DNA from: Edaphobacter sp. 4G125
Lineage (GTDB): Bacteria > Acidobacteriota > Terriglobia > Terriglobales > Acidobacteriaceae
Assembly: GCF_014274685.1 (NCBI RefSeq)
Contig: NZ_CP060393.1
Location: forward strand, 1,671,501-1,735,500
Length of the DNA stretch: 64,000 nucleotides
Reading direction: 5' to 3'
A program made the position numbers and the translations under genes. The notes beneath the pieces were generated by a model. That model worked only from the letters and a program-made list of their open reading frames with translations. It was not told the DNA's origin and did no database searches. Below are positions 34,344 through 43,493 of this stretch, in pieces (the stretch's first letter is position 1; every line of letters starts with the position of its first letter).

Positions 34344-35840
34344 TCATGCTCGCAGAAGCTCAGGATGCGTTTCGGCAAGTGTGCCGAGCAGTTCGCCGAA
34401 GAGCGTGTTGGCCCAGGCGAACCATGCACGGGTGAAGCGCTGAGGATCGTCTTTGAAGTAGCTTTCGTGCATAAATCCAAACCCGACGGCCGATTGTTTC
34501 AACATCTGTAATGAGTGGCGAATCTCATCGTTGCGTGTGCTGGTGAAAGCATAGATAACCTGCGACATAGGCCAGATCATGTCGCGGCCAACATGCGGAC
34601 CTCCGATGCCTTCCCCTGCGCTTCCACGGAAGAACCAGGGATTGCGTTCGCTCCAGCAGAAGGCACGAGTGCGGGCATAAAGAGCAGGATCGGGTGAACT
34701 GGCGAGGTAGGGAAGCGCTAGCAGGCTCGGTACATTTGTATCGTCCATCAGGAGCTGGCTTCCGAAGCCATCGATCTCAAAGGCCCAGATTGTTCCTTCG
34801 GGGGTTGAAGCGATTGCGTGCTGCTGTAGTGCTTGCTCCACTTCGGTAGCGAGAGCGGCTGCCTCGTTTGCGAGTGCATCGTCGTGGAGGATGGTCTTTG
34901 CCATCTCTGCGAGCTGGCGAAGAGAGGTGACGGCGAAGAGATTCGAGGGAACGAGAAAAGGGAAGATGCAGGCATCGTCTGAGGGGCGGAATCCCGAGGC
35001 GATGAGCCCTACGGGTTTAACGGGATTGCCAAGGCCAGAAGCGGGAAGTGTCTCGGTAGATATATCGGAGATGCGCTGAAAACGATAGGGTCCATCGCCA
35101 TTCTTGCGTTGCTGGACGCGGAAGGTGCTGACGATGAGCTTCATGGCTTCACGCCACCGTTGATCGAATGGACCGGCATCGCCTGTCTCTTTCCAATAAC
35201 CATGCGAAAGGCGAATGGGGTAGCAGAGAGAGTCGATCTCCCACTTGCGTTCTCCCACGCCGCGTTTCAGATCGGTCTTGTCCTTGAGGCTCCAGGACAG
35301 AGGAGGAGCGTTGAGGTCGGCCATGAAGGCGTTTGCGTAGGGATCGATGAGGATACAGCGAGCTTGTCGCCGGATGACACCTTCGAGCAGATTGCGCAGC
35401 CGTCGATCGTTTTTGGCAAGCGGAAGATACGGCCAGACCTGAGCAGAGGAATCGCGCAGCCACATGGCGGGGATATCGCCTGTGATTACGGCGGTATCGG
35501 GTTTGCCCTCGAAGGTGCCGGGTTCGACCGTGGTATCCAGTGTGTTGGGAAAGCAGTTATTAAAGAGGGTATTGAGCGTTGGATCAGCAATGTGCGTGGA
35601 ACGTTCTTTCAGAAAGGCCTCAACGGCATCGCTGACGAAGCGACGTTCTGAAGGCGCGGGGCGCCCCTTCGACATATCCCAGGGAGCTTTGGTGGCGGGA
35701 AAGTCTGGCGATGTCTGCGGAGAGGCATCACTCGACTGCTGGCTCGCATGAAGAGATCCAGGAAGAAGCGTGACGGCGGTGGCGGAACGAAGAAATTGGC
35801 GTCGGGACGGTGTGGCTCGCAAAATATCCATCGACTGCAT
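34344..35840 (-). CDS. Tat-exported GH125 exo-alpha-1,6-mannosidase
   Basis: A 498-residue glycosidase with a twin-arginine leader (SRRQFLRSATAVTLLPGS). The GH125 (formerly DUF1237) fold is recognised by VEAFLKERSTHIADPTLNTL, then TFEGKPDTAVITGDIPAMWL, RDSSAQVWPYL and KWEIDSLCYPIRLSHGYWKE. GH125 enzymes are metal-independent inverting exo-mannosidases that cut alpha-1,6 linkages; the catalytic acid and base are an Asp and a Glu I cannot place without alignment. It acts in the periplasm or outside. It is divergent from GH92 across a 124-bp spacer that holds a LacI-like operator, so both mannosidases are probably co-regulated. Confidence 0.93.
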   Translation of the reverse strand: MQSMDILRATPSRRQFLRSATAVTLLPGSLHASQQSSDASPQTSPDFPATKAPWDMSKGRPAPSERRFVSDAVEAFLKERSTHIADPTLNTLFNNCFPNTLDTTVEPGTFEGKPDTAVITGDIPAMWLRDSSAQVWPYLPLAKNDRRLRNLLEGVIRRQARCILIDPYANAFMADLNAPPLSWSLKDKTDLKRGVGERKWEIDSLCYPIRLSHGYWKETGDAGPFDQRWREAMKLIVSTFRVQQRKNGDGPYRFQRISDISTETLPASGLGNPVKPVGLIASGFRPSDDACIFPFLVPSNLFAVTSLRQLAEMAKTILHDDALANEAAALATEVEQALQQHAIASTPEGTIWAFEIDGFGSQLLMDDTNVPSLLALPYLASSPDPALYARTRAFCWSERNPWFFRGSAGEGIGGPHVGRDMIWPMSQVIYAFTSTRNDEIRHSLQMLKQSAVGFGFMHESYFKDDPQRFTRAWFAWANTLFGELLGTLAETHPELLRA

Positions 35841-35859
35841 TCTGTCACAGTTGCCGGTG

Positions 35860-35873
35860 TGATAGCGCTTACG
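35860..35873. promoter_or_regulatory. LacI-family-like operator between GH125 and GH92
   Basis: The sequence TGATAGCGCTTACG is centred on the palindrome AGCGCT with a G/C pair at positions -6/+6, similar to LacI/GalR operators (TGxxAxCGxTxxCA). It lies in the divergent spacer of two mannosidase genes, 20 bp from the GH125 start. No LacI-type gene is in the window. Confidence 0.4.
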
Positions 35874-35964
35874 CGAGAATAGAGGCCATGCCGGTACGTT
35901 TCTTCGGAGCGGCGAAGTACGCTGCGACAGCCATCCTCGAACTTAGCATCAAATCGGAGAATCC

Positions 35965-38283
35965 ATGATCAGCCGTAGAAGATTTCTTGGGCGTAGCGCT
36001 GCCGTGTGCGCTGCCAGCGCTCTTCCTTTGGACAATATTGCCCTTGCTGCCGTGAGTCCTTCAGAAGATCCGCTTCGTTGGGTGGATGCTCGGATCGGTA
36101 CCGGAGGACATGGGCATTGCTTTCCTGGAGCTGCGCTGCCGTTCGGAATGGTGCAACTGAGCCCGGATACCTTCAACGATGGATGGGACTGGTGCTCGGG
36201 CTATCACGTCTCCGATAACTCCATTATGGGATTTAGCCATACGCATCTGAGCGGGACCGGTTGCGGCGACCTGCTTGATTTTCTGGTCATGGCAGGAACA
36301 GGTACAGCACATCTTGTTCCGGGAGATCGCAGCAATCCGGACACAGGGTATCGCTCGCGTTTTGACCATGCAGACGAACGGATGGAGCCTGGCTACTACT
36401 CTGTCCTGTTGAAGGACTACAAAGTACGCGCGGAGTTGACTGCGACCGAACGCACAGGGCTGCATCGTTACACATTTCCTGCAAGCGATCAGGCTTACCT
36501 GATCCTCGATTTGCAGCACGGATATGGCCCAGGAGCCGGGCCATGCGATTCTGCTGAGCTGCGTCAGGTTGCTCCCGATACTCTCGCGGGTGGAAGAAGG
36601 ACTTCGGCATGGGGAAAGAATCGTCATGCTTATTTCACTCTGAAGGTTTCCAAGCGTCCGGATCGCATCGTCTTCTACTCGGACGACAAGGAAGTTCCTG
36701 CCCCTACCGGATCGGAAGAGCTGAAGGGGAAGAATCTGAAGTGCGTTCTCTACTTCAAGACGAAGGCGAATGAGCGCATTCTGGTGAAGACCGGCATCTC
36801 AGGTGTCGATAGCGATGGTGCGGCAAAGAATCTTGTTGCAGAGGCCCCGGAATGGGAGTTTGATAAAGCTCGTACCAAGGCGCGTGAAACCTGGCGACGG
36901 CAACTCTCGAAGATCAGCGTGGCCGGCGCGAATGAGACGCATAAGCACATCTTCTATACGGCTCTCTATCACTTGTCGTTAGGGCCAACTCTTTATGACG
37001 ATGTGGATGGACGCTATCGCGGCATGGACAATCAGATCCATACGCTGGCTACCGGTGAGCATAATTTCTCCACGTTTTCGTTGTGGGACACTTTTAGGGC
37101 CGCACATCCGACGTATACGCTTATCGAACAGGAGCGCGTGCCGCTATTCGTAAATACGTTGATCCGTATGGCCGAACAGAGCCCCGAAGGAATGCCGATA
37201 TGGCCGTTGATGTCGACTGAGACAGGAACGATGACCGGGTATCACTCGGCAGCGGTGATCTCTGAGGCCTGCAATAAAGGGTTCACCGGCATCGACTACG
37301 AGAAAGCTTATGGCTTGATGATGAAGCGTGCGATGGTCGATGACTGGCGAGGTCTTGGCTACTATCGCAAGCTCGGCTACATCCCTGCGGATCGAGAAGG
37401 CGAATCCGTCTCGAAGACCTTCGAGTATTGTTACGACGACTGGTCGATCGCTCATGTCGCACGCAAGTTAGGGAAGAGCGACGATGCTGCAATGTTAGCG
37501 AAGCGCTCTACGAACTACCGCAACTACTTTGATAAGTCGGTTGGATTTATGCGGCCTAAGCTCGAAGATGGGAGTTGGACTTCGCCTTTCCGTCCGATTG
37601 ACATGGGCCATTCGAAGAAGTGGCGCGACTATACCGAGTCCAATGCGTGGCAAACGACCTTTGGAGTTCAACACGATGCGGCAGGCCTGATTGAGTTGTT
37701 TGGTGGAAACGAGCCCTTTGTCACGAAACTCGATGGGCTTTTTACCGCTCCGAGCGATCTCCCAGAGGATGCACCGCCGGATATTGCGGGCCTGGTAGGC
37801 CAGTATGCGCACGGCAATGAGCCATCGCACCATATTGCGTATCTGTATGTCTATGCGGGAGCACCGCACAAGACCCAGGCACGCGTTCGCAGCCTTTTGG
37901 AGACGATGTATGCCGCCAAACCCGATGGAATGCAGGGTAACGAAGATGTCGGGCAGATGTCGGCGTGGTACATTCTCAGCGCTTTGGGGTTCTATCCCGT
38001 CGATCCGGTGAGCGGAAACTATATCTTGGGCTCGCCTTTGTTTGAGAATGCAACGGTGGATCTTGGCAAAGGTAAGAAACTTGAGATTGTCGTTGAACGG
38101 AAAGACCCAGCTCACCAATACATTCAGTCATTCTCGTTGAATGGAAAGGCACAGCAGCGTACCTGGTTCCATCACTCAGAGATTGCGCAGGGAGGAAAGC
38201 TGCTCTTTACCATGGGGCCTGAACCGAATCCTTCCTTGGGTTCAGCGGAAAGCTCGTTACCTCCATCACTGCATCTTGGATAG
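35965..38283 (+). CDS. Tat-exported GH92 alpha-mannosidase
   Basis: A 772-residue calcium-dependent inverting exo-alpha-mannosidase of the kind that trims alpha-1,2/1,3 mannose from high-mannose glycans. A twin-arginine leader (ISRRRFLGRSAAVCAASALP) is present. The N-terminal beta domain starts RWVDARIGTGGHGHCFPGAA and LPFGMVQLSPDT; the (alpha/alpha)6 domain follows, with FSLWDTFRAAHPTY and the catalytic-acid block GNEDVGQMSAWYILSALGFY. All these are GH92 hallmarks and the length fits the family. It is divergent from GH125 and followed by a strong terminator. Together with GH125 and the BadF kinase it forms a mannose-glycan locus. Confidence 0.95.
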   Translation: MISRRRFLGRSAAVCAASALPLDNIALAAVSPSEDPLRWVDARIGTGGHGHCFPGAALPFGMVQLSPDTFNDGWDWCSGYHVSDNSIMGFSHTHLSGTGCGDLLDFLVMAGTGTAHLVPGDRSNPDTGYRSRFDHADERMEPGYYSVLLKDYKVRAELTATERTGLHRYTFPASDQAYLILDLQHGYGPGAGPCDSAELRQVAPDTLAGGRRTSAWGKNRHAYFTLKVSKRPDRIVFYSDDKEVPAPTGSEELKGKNLKCVLYFKTKANERILVKTGISGVDSDGAAKNLVAEAPEWEFDKARTKARETWRRQLSKISVAGANETHKHIFYTALYHLSLGPTLYDDVDGRYRGMDNQIHTLATGEHNFSTFSLWDTFRAAHPTYTLIEQERVPLFVNTLIRMAEQSPEGMPIWPLMSTETGTMTGYHSAAVISEACNKGFTGIDYEKAYGLMMKRAMVDDWRGLGYYRKLGYIPADREGESVSKTFEYCYDDWSIAHVARKLGKSDDAAMLAKRSTNYRNYFDKSVGFMRPKLEDGSWTSPFRPIDMGHSKKWRDYTESNAWQTTFGVQHDAAGLIELFGGNEPFVTKLDGLFTAPSDLPEDAPPDIAGLVGQYAHGNEPSHHIAYLYVYAGAPHKTQARVRSLLETMYAAKPDGMQGNEDVGQMSAWYILSALGFYPVDPVSGNYILGSPLFENATVDLGKGKKLEIVVERKDPAHQYIQSFSLNGKAQQRTWFHHSEIAQGGKLLFTMGPEPNPSLGSAESSLPPSLHLG

Positions 38284-38311
38284 TTCAAGACAAAAATAGC
38301 TATCATTCAAC

Positions 38312-38345
38312 GACGGCGTTGTGGATTCGTCCACAGCGCCGTTTT
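38312..38345 (+). terminator. Intrinsic terminator after GH92
   Basis: A 13-bp stem (ACGGCGTTGTGGA / TCCACAGCGCCGT with one G-T wobble) capped by a TTCG tetraloop and followed by TTTTG. It lies 28 bp after the GH92 stop codon. Confidence 0.85.
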
Positions 38346-38355
38346 GCATTTCTGA

Positions 38356-40440
38356 TTAAGCTATTTGAATCTCGCGCAATATTGCATAGAGAGAGGTTGT
38401 GAGGCGTTTTGTTGTTACGTCGTTTCCCTGCGTCTCTGATGCGGGTCTATCGAGGCGAAGCGTTGGGTTCAGTGGAGAGAATGCTTCTCCCCCCTCTATT
38501 TTTTGTGCCAGCTGATACAGGGTTTGCCTGGACAGCGCCATCGCATGGATGGCAAGAGCATCAGGCGCATTCTCTTCCGATGCAATGGCGTGATGGATGA
38601 GACCTGTCTTAATGAGTAGGAGCGCGCGGAGTCGAGGCAGATATCTTCTAGCCTGTTGCAGTACGATCTCTTCCGACGGTGCCTTGGGATATGGCTCAAA
38701 CAGGGAGGCATCGAGCATCGACCATATCTTGTCGAAATTACGGATCACGTCTCGTGTGTTGCTTTCCAGAATCTTGTCTTGAATTGAAGGATCGGCAAGT
38801 TGCGATTTGGAGAGATCAGCGATCTGCCGAATCGTTGCCGTCAACGTATCACGAATCGATTCGGTGGCCGATTTATCCCAGAAGTGATCAAAGATGAGCC
38901 ACATAGCGCCAATGCCCAGCATGATGCCAAGAACCGTATCGCGTGCAGGAATCAGAGACGAAGTGAGGGAAAATCTTCCTAGATTGACGAGTTCATAGGC
39001 AAATACAATCTGCACTCCAGCATATGCAATCCGTGGCCCGGAGGTTGCGACCCAGGCGCCGATAGAGATCATTGCAGCGAAAAGGAACGTATAGCTTAGG
39101 ATGGAATCAATCTGTGGAAGAATCGTGACCTGTGCGGCAAAGCCAATCACGCAGGCGCCAATTACGATACCGCCGAAGCGCATTAATTGTTTGTGTCTGG
39201 CTGCGCCGGTTACGGGAAGTGCAGTCAGGATACAAGTCGCAATCGATGCATTTAATCCAGTCCATCCCACGCTCATATAAAGCATGTAACAGGCGATTGC
39301 ACTCAATGTTCCACGGACGGCGAACTTAAAATGTTTTCTTCCTGAAAAGGCATCAGATACAAAAAAATGAAAGTTTTGCCTTCGTGGCGAAGCAATTGGA
39401 CGATTCTCACCGCGGTCCCACATGGTCTGGGAAAAGCTCTCGGAAAGCAGTTCTACGGTACGCTCGATCTCCACAAGGAGGGGGTTATGAACCAGGTGTT
39501 CTTCTTGGAGATCGATCCACTCGGCAGCCTGATCGTTCGCAAGGCTCTCCTTCAATGTTCTGAGTTTTTGAATCAGGACATGGCACAGGTTTTCATCGGC
39601 GGGAGAGGAGGCATACTTGTTGTCGACAAGTGGCAGGCAAAGATCGACAAGCCTGCCCATCAGAATAACAGCGGTCAAAAGGCGTTGCTCGGTTTCGAAT
39701 GAGTATTCGGCATGATTGATATAAGCTCGTAGCGTCTCGATGCCGCGCGTTGAATAGCGGCGAAGATCGCGAGCCAGGTTGCCGCTGTCAGCCCACCCGG
39801 AGATATAGTTTTGAAGAGTTTTCTCCACAATCGCGATTCTCTCCTCAATCCCTTCAATGACTGCTCCAGAGCGATGTGCACGTGAAAACACAAACTCGAT
39901 CAGCACGGTCACAAGGCATCCGAGAAGGATCGCGAGAAGCATGAACAGCGTTTGCCGCAGCCGTAGGTCAGCCGTTACGGCCTGATCCCAGATGCCGATT
40001 GTGTTTGTAATAAAAAGTCCCAGAGAAAGCGCTGCTTCATACACTCGCATAATGCTCACCAGGTAGAAGACAGCAAACAGACTTACCCAAACCCACATCA
40101 GATGAAGGAAAGGTGAACCGGTCGACAGCATCGCTCCGAGAACGACTTCGATCGTTCCTAGCGTGCAGGCTCCCGCGATCCACGCTGCCGATCGCTTGGT
40201 CGAGCGGAAACTATCGCGGGAGATGAGAAGAGGCGAATAGGCTCCTAAAACGCCTCCCGGAATGCGGAAGACGATAATGCAGAACATGACGAAAGTGCAC
40301 GCCAGCACCATTCGTAAAACCAGGATCGGGCGCCCTGGATACCAATTCAACTCGCTCCGTAGAAGTCGATAGAAGGAGGCAGCCCGAGATTCTCCAGTGG
40401 CTTTGGGGTGGAGTTCCATCGAGGCGGCTTCCCCATTCAT
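38356..40440 (-). CDS. FUSC-family inner-membrane exporter subunit (MdtO-like)
   Basis: A 694-residue protein with two sets of about six membrane helices, each followed by a cytoplasmic helical domain, the layout of FUSC/aromatic acid exporter proteins such as AaeB and MdtO. The first set begins RPILVLRMVLACTFVMFCII and the second FKFAVRGTLSAIACYMLYMS followed by WTGLNASIATCILTALPVTG. The length fits MdtO (about 680). It works with the HlyD-type adaptor whose gene overlaps its start by 4 bp, and probably with the TolC-type factor in the same operon. The substrate is probably an aromatic acid or drug; the sequence does not tell which. Confidence 0.88.
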   Translation of the reverse strand: MNGEAASMELHPKATGESRAASFYRLLRSELNWYPGRPILVLRMVLACTFVMFCIIVFRIPGGVLGAYSPLLISRDSFRSTKRSAAWIAGACTLGTIEVVLGAMLSTGSPFLHLMWVWVSLFAVFYLVSIMRVYEAALSLGLFITNTIGIWDQAVTADLRLRQTLFMLLAILLGCLVTVLIEFVFSRAHRSGAVIEGIEERIAIVEKTLQNYISGWADSGNLARDLRRYSTRGIETLRAYINHAEYSFETEQRLLTAVILMGRLVDLCLPLVDNKYASSPADENLCHVLIQKLRTLKESLANDQAAEWIDLQEEHLVHNPLLVEIERTVELLSESFSQTMWDRGENRPIASPRRQNFHFFVSDAFSGRKHFKFAVRGTLSAIACYMLYMSVGWTGLNASIATCILTALPVTGAARHKQLMRFGGIVIGACVIGFAAQVTILPQIDSILSYTFLFAAMISIGAWVATSGPRIAYAGVQIVFAYELVNLGRFSLTSSLIPARDTVLGIMLGIGAMWLIFDHFWDKSATESIRDTLTATIRQIADLSKSQLADPSIQDKILESNTRDVIRNFDKIWSMLDASLFEPYPKAPSEEIVLQQARRYLPRLRALLLIKTGLIHHAIASEENAPDALAIHAMALSRQTLYQLAQKIEGGEAFSPLNPTLRLDRPASETQGNDVTTKRLTTSLYAILREIQIA

Positions 40441-41654
40441 GACTTCGGTCCCATCCCTACAATGGCAACTTCTCCAACTCTCAGGATCTCCTGAGGAGGA
40501 TTCGTGATTCGGATGCGAACGGGGTAGCGTGAGGCAAGTCGTACCCAGTTGAGGGTCCGTTGGACATCCGGTAATCCTTGCGACAGTTTGCCAACGACAT
40601 CGGGATCAGGAGTGACGCCATAACCCACGCTCTCGACATAACCCTTCAGTCTTGTATGAAGATTGGCCATAAGGTAGATATCCGCAGGTGTTCCAGCTTG
40701 CAGGTGCTGAATCTGGGTCTCGCGGAAGTTGGCAAGCACCCACCATGTTCGTGTGTCGATCAGGGTGAACATCTGCTGACCAACCTTGGCGTATTCCCCT
40801 TCGGAAATCGTTAGATTCGTAACTCGCGCGTCGAACGGGGCTACAACACTGCATTGCTCATAGTTGTATCGGGCGAGACGAACTGCAGCGGCTCTGCTCT
40901 CACGCTGCGCAATCAATGGCGCAAGAACAAGAACTGACTGGGAGGACGCCTTAACCTGGGCATTTGCTTGTGTCAGTTGGGCGATGGCCTGTTGTTTCTG
41001 GGCAGTCGCCGAAAGCAACTTCCCTTTTGCAAGTGCTAGTGCGGAGCGCGCTTGTTCGACCGCGGCGGTCTTGGCATCCGCCAATGACCGAGCGCGTTGT
41101 ACGTCATCGGGCGTTACAAACTCTTTTACGAGTAGCGGTTCGATACGATGAAGATTGCTGACCGCGTAGTCTGCGTCGGCCTGGGCTTGCTTCAAAGAAG
41201 CCTGAGCCTGTGCAATGGCAGCTTCGCTGACCTTGATCTCGTCGTCGGAACGCGTTTCGTTCGCAACAGCATTCTGCCGGCCGGCATTGGCCACATCGAC
41301 AGTGCTTACCTGTGCGGAGATTCGGCGACTCTCATTTTCAATATCACCTTCCAGACGCTGCTGTGCAGCCAGCGCGTCCTGCAGAGCGTAGAGATATGGG
41401 CGGTCGTCGATCTTATAAAGGAGGCTACCCTTTTTCACGAACTCGTTATCGTGGACGGGCAACTCGACGACTGGGCCGGCGACGAGAGGAGCCATGCCGA
41501 TAATGTTGGCTACGACCTCGGCATCGTCGGTGCGTGGATAGCTCGTGACGGTATAGATGGTTAGGAGCGATGTTAGTACGGCTCCCGTTACGATAAAAGC
41601 GCTAATTAGAGTTCCACGAGTGATGGGTGTCGTTGGTGATGTGTTGCCGTTCAA
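40437..41654 (-). CDS. HlyD-family periplasmic adaptor (MdtN/EmrA-like)
   Basis: A 405-residue inner-membrane-anchored adaptor. An N-terminal helix (ISAFIVTGAVLTSLLTIYTV) is followed by SYPRTDDAEVVANIIGMAPL, the typical EmrA/MdtN start of the lipoyl domain. A long coiled coil follows (AIAQAQASLKQAQADADYAV; AVEQARSALALAKGKLLSAT), then the second lipoyl half (YEQCSVVAPFDARVTNLTIS) and the barrel (RTWWVLANFRETQIQHLQAG). It links the FUSC-type exporter to an outer-membrane channel. It lies 12 bp after a small YtcA-type gene and overlaps the FUSC gene by 4 bp. Confidence 0.93.
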   Translation of the reverse strand: MNGNTSPTTPITRGTLISAFIVTGAVLTSLLTIYTVTSYPRTDDAEVVANIIGMAPLVAGPVVELPVHDNEFVKKGSLLYKIDDRPYLYALQDALAAQQRLEGDIENESRRISAQVSTVDVANAGRQNAVANETRSDDEIKVSEAAIAQAQASLKQAQADADYAVSNLHRIEPLLVKEFVTPDDVQRARSLADAKTAAVEQARSALALAKGKLLSATAQKQQAIAQLTQANAQVKASSQSVLVLAPLIAQRESRAAAVRLARYNYEQCSVVAPFDARVTNLTISEGEYAKVGQQMFTLIDTRTWWVLANFRETQIQHLQAGTPADIYLMANLHTRLKGYVESVGYGVTPDPDVVGKLSQGLPDVQRTLNWVRLASRYPVRIRITNPPQEILRVGEVAIVGMGPKS

Positions 41655-41666
41655 AACAAGACCTCG

Positions 41667-41969
41667 CTATCGAAAGAGAACAAGCCACAGGCTGCAACTG
41701 ACGAAGATGATCAGGCACGGATACAGTAATGCAAGCGGCCAAAGCTGCTCGATGATCTTCCAGCGCGCAAAAAGGTAATGAGCAAATGCAGTGACGCCGA
41801 TACCGACGGCGCAACAAATGATCCAGGCGGGAAAGTATGAACCCAGCACGTTGATCGATGGAGAGAAGGAACAACCGTTTAAGGCGAGCATCATGACCGC
41901 GAGAGCGCTCACGGTCAGGCCTTTCAGGATTGATTGGGACACAGCTGGAGTGAAAGTGTTCTTGCTCAC
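41667..41969 (-). CDS. ytcA: YtcA-family small membrane lipoprotein
   Basis: About 100 residues from a GTG that overlaps the upstream stop codon as GTGA; the longer open frame upstream is antisense shadow and is rejected. The leader ends in the lipobox MLALNGC, then the diagnostic SFSPSINVLGSYFPAWIICC, and a second hydrophobic helix near the C-terminus (LWPLALLYPCLIIFVSCSL). This matches YtcA-type proteins, encoded next to mdtN in enterobacteria. Its function is unknown; it probably helps assemble the exporter. It sits between the TolC-type and HlyD-type genes. Confidence 0.8.
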   Translation of the reverse strand: MSKNTFTPAVSQSILKGLTVSALAVMMLALNGCSFSPSINVLGSYFPAWIICCAVGIGVTAFAHYLFARWKIIEQLWPLALLYPCLIIFVSCSLWLVLFR

Positions 41970-43405
41970 GGTTGGTTGCCTTTGGGATGTTGTGTCAGCA
42001 GAGAGCCGGTTCTGAAAGCCAGATTCATAAAGGACTGAAGCACCTGTGTGCGCGCCGTGACATCGACAGCTCTGGCGTGGGCGAGGTCGCGCTCTGCGGA
42101 GAGCACGTCCAAGATGTTGCGGACTCCGTCTTTGTACGATTCGACCGCGGCCGAATAAGACTCGTCCGAGGCGGCCAGCAACGAGATTGCTGCCTTCCTC
42201 TGGTTCAGGGCTGTCTGTGCGTCTGCGTAATCGCTCCATACGTGATCAGCGACTTTGTCTTCCTTCTCGCGTACTTCCTGGACTGCGGTTTCGCGCTCGG
42301 CCTTTGCTTTTGCCAGACGGTTCTCTCGTTTGAAGCCGTCGAAGACAGTCCACGTAAGGCTAAGCTTTGCATCGTACGTGTAGGTCTTGCCATAGGTCCC
42401 TTCATATTTTTCCTGCTGTCCCCAGGCGCGAAGCCAGCCTTTTGAGCCGTCGAACGTCAGCTTGGGAAAGTATGCAGACCGTGCCAGTTTGATCTCCGCG
42501 TCAGCTGCCTTTACTTGCTCGATATTAGCTAGCAGGTCGGGACGCGTCTGGTAGGCGCCTTCGATCGCATCTTCCACTGTCTGGTCCATTGTCTCTGGGA
42601 TGGCAAGGTTATCCAGCTCCTGGACCTTGAATGTTTTGGTGGGAGAAGCAGTCAGCACGGTTGCTAGATTCCCAAAAGCAGACTTTTCATCCCCGAAGGT
42701 GCTCTGCAGTTCGTAGTCTGCCTTAGCTGTTGCGGCTCGCGCTTCCAACAAATCGGGGAGAGTCGCCAACCCATTTGCCTTGCGTTCACGAACGGCATCC
42801 TCCACGGCTTGCGCGTCACGAAGATTGACCTCTGCCGCTTTCCGCAGACCAATCGCGTTGAGCAGCTGATAATACGCCGCCGACACCTGCTGGATCAGCA
42901 CCAAGTGCTCATTGTTGAAGCTGAGATTTGCTGCCAGCAGTCGCGCCTTCGCTGCATTGATCTCATCTCTTCGTGCTCCGAAGTCAACAAGGGTGTAGTC
43001 GAGGTTGAGCGCTGTTTCGAACGCTCCAATATCTTGAAGGTAGAAAGATTGATAAAGCAGTGGTGGATTCAAAAAGGTTCTGCCTGCTGCAGAAGCGAGC
43101 ACCGTCGGATACAGCTCACTCTTTGCGATGCCTAACGAGGCTGCTGCCGAACGTGCTTTTGTCCACGCCGCATGTGTTGAGGGATTATTGTCTTCAGCGA
43201 TATCGATCAACTGTCCGAGCGTATAGGACGTGTTGTTATCAAGAGACGCTTCATGCCGGTACAGAGGGATGGAGGACGATCCGAAGAGACTTCGAGGGGG
43301 TTCCCATGGTGAAGTCGGAAGGGGAGGGGCTTTCTGAGCCTGTAGCGTTGATATCGTTGTAAATGCAAGAAACAAAAGGAGCAAGGCTCCGCAAGGGGTT
43401 GGCAC
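41966..43405 (-). CDS. TolC-family outer-membrane efflux protein
   Basis: A 479-residue channel protein with a signal peptide (CGALLLLFLAFTTISTLQAQ). OEP repeats begin LGQLIDIAEDNNPSTHAAWT, with helical segments FNNEHLVLIQQVSAAYYQLL and ERETAVQEVREKEDKVADHV, and DGVRNILDVLSAERDLAHAR near the end, as in MdtP and CzcC relatives. It has no lipobox. It is the first gene of the operon with ytcA, the adaptor and FUSC genes, joined to ytcA by a GTGA overlap. In enterobacteria the outer-membrane gene comes last, so the order here differs. Confidence 0.92.
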   Translation of the reverse strand: MPTPCGALLLLFLAFTTISTLQAQKAPPLPTSPWEPPRSLFGSSSIPLYRHEASLDNNTSYTLGQLIDIAEDNNPSTHAAWTKARSAAASLGIAKSELYPTVLASAAGRTFLNPPLLYQSFYLQDIGAFETALNLDYTLVDFGARRDEINAAKARLLAANLSFNNEHLVLIQQVSAAYYQLLNAIGLRKAAEVNLRDAQAVEDAVRERKANGLATLPDLLEARAATAKADYELQSTFGDEKSAFGNLATVLTASPTKTFKVQELDNLAIPETMDQTVEDAIEGAYQTRPDLLANIEQVKAADAEIKLARSAYFPKLTFDGSKGWLRAWGQQEKYEGTYGKTYTYDAKLSLTWTVFDGFKRENRLAKAKAERETAVQEVREKEDKVADHVWSDYADAQTALNQRKAAISLLAASDESYSAAVESYKDGVRNILDVLSAERDLAHARAVDVTARTQVLQSFMNLAFRTGSLLTQHPKGNQP

Positions 43406-43428
43406 GACACCATTGTTTCAATCAGGGT

Positions 43429-43455
43429 AAGCGATAGTCTTGTACAAAATCGCTT
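43429..43455. promoter_or_regulatory. Candidate operator in the AraC/efflux divergent spacer
   Basis: The inverted repeat AAGCGAT-N13-ATCGCTT lies within the 88-bp spacer between the efflux operon and the AraC gene. Such a spaced dyad could bind an AraC dimer and control both. A TATTAT-like -10 lies near 43480 ahead of the AraC gene. Confidence 0.4.
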
Positions 43456-43493
43456 TTTGAAGCTTCGGCACACAGGCTGGTATTATTTTTTAT

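Noticed and set aside
41970-42239. Upstream half of the long minus-strand frame that ends in the YtcA-type protein
   Set aside because: It overlaps the TolC-family gene in another frame and has Arg/Gly-rich composition; the GTG at 41969 with the GTGA overlap is the natural start.
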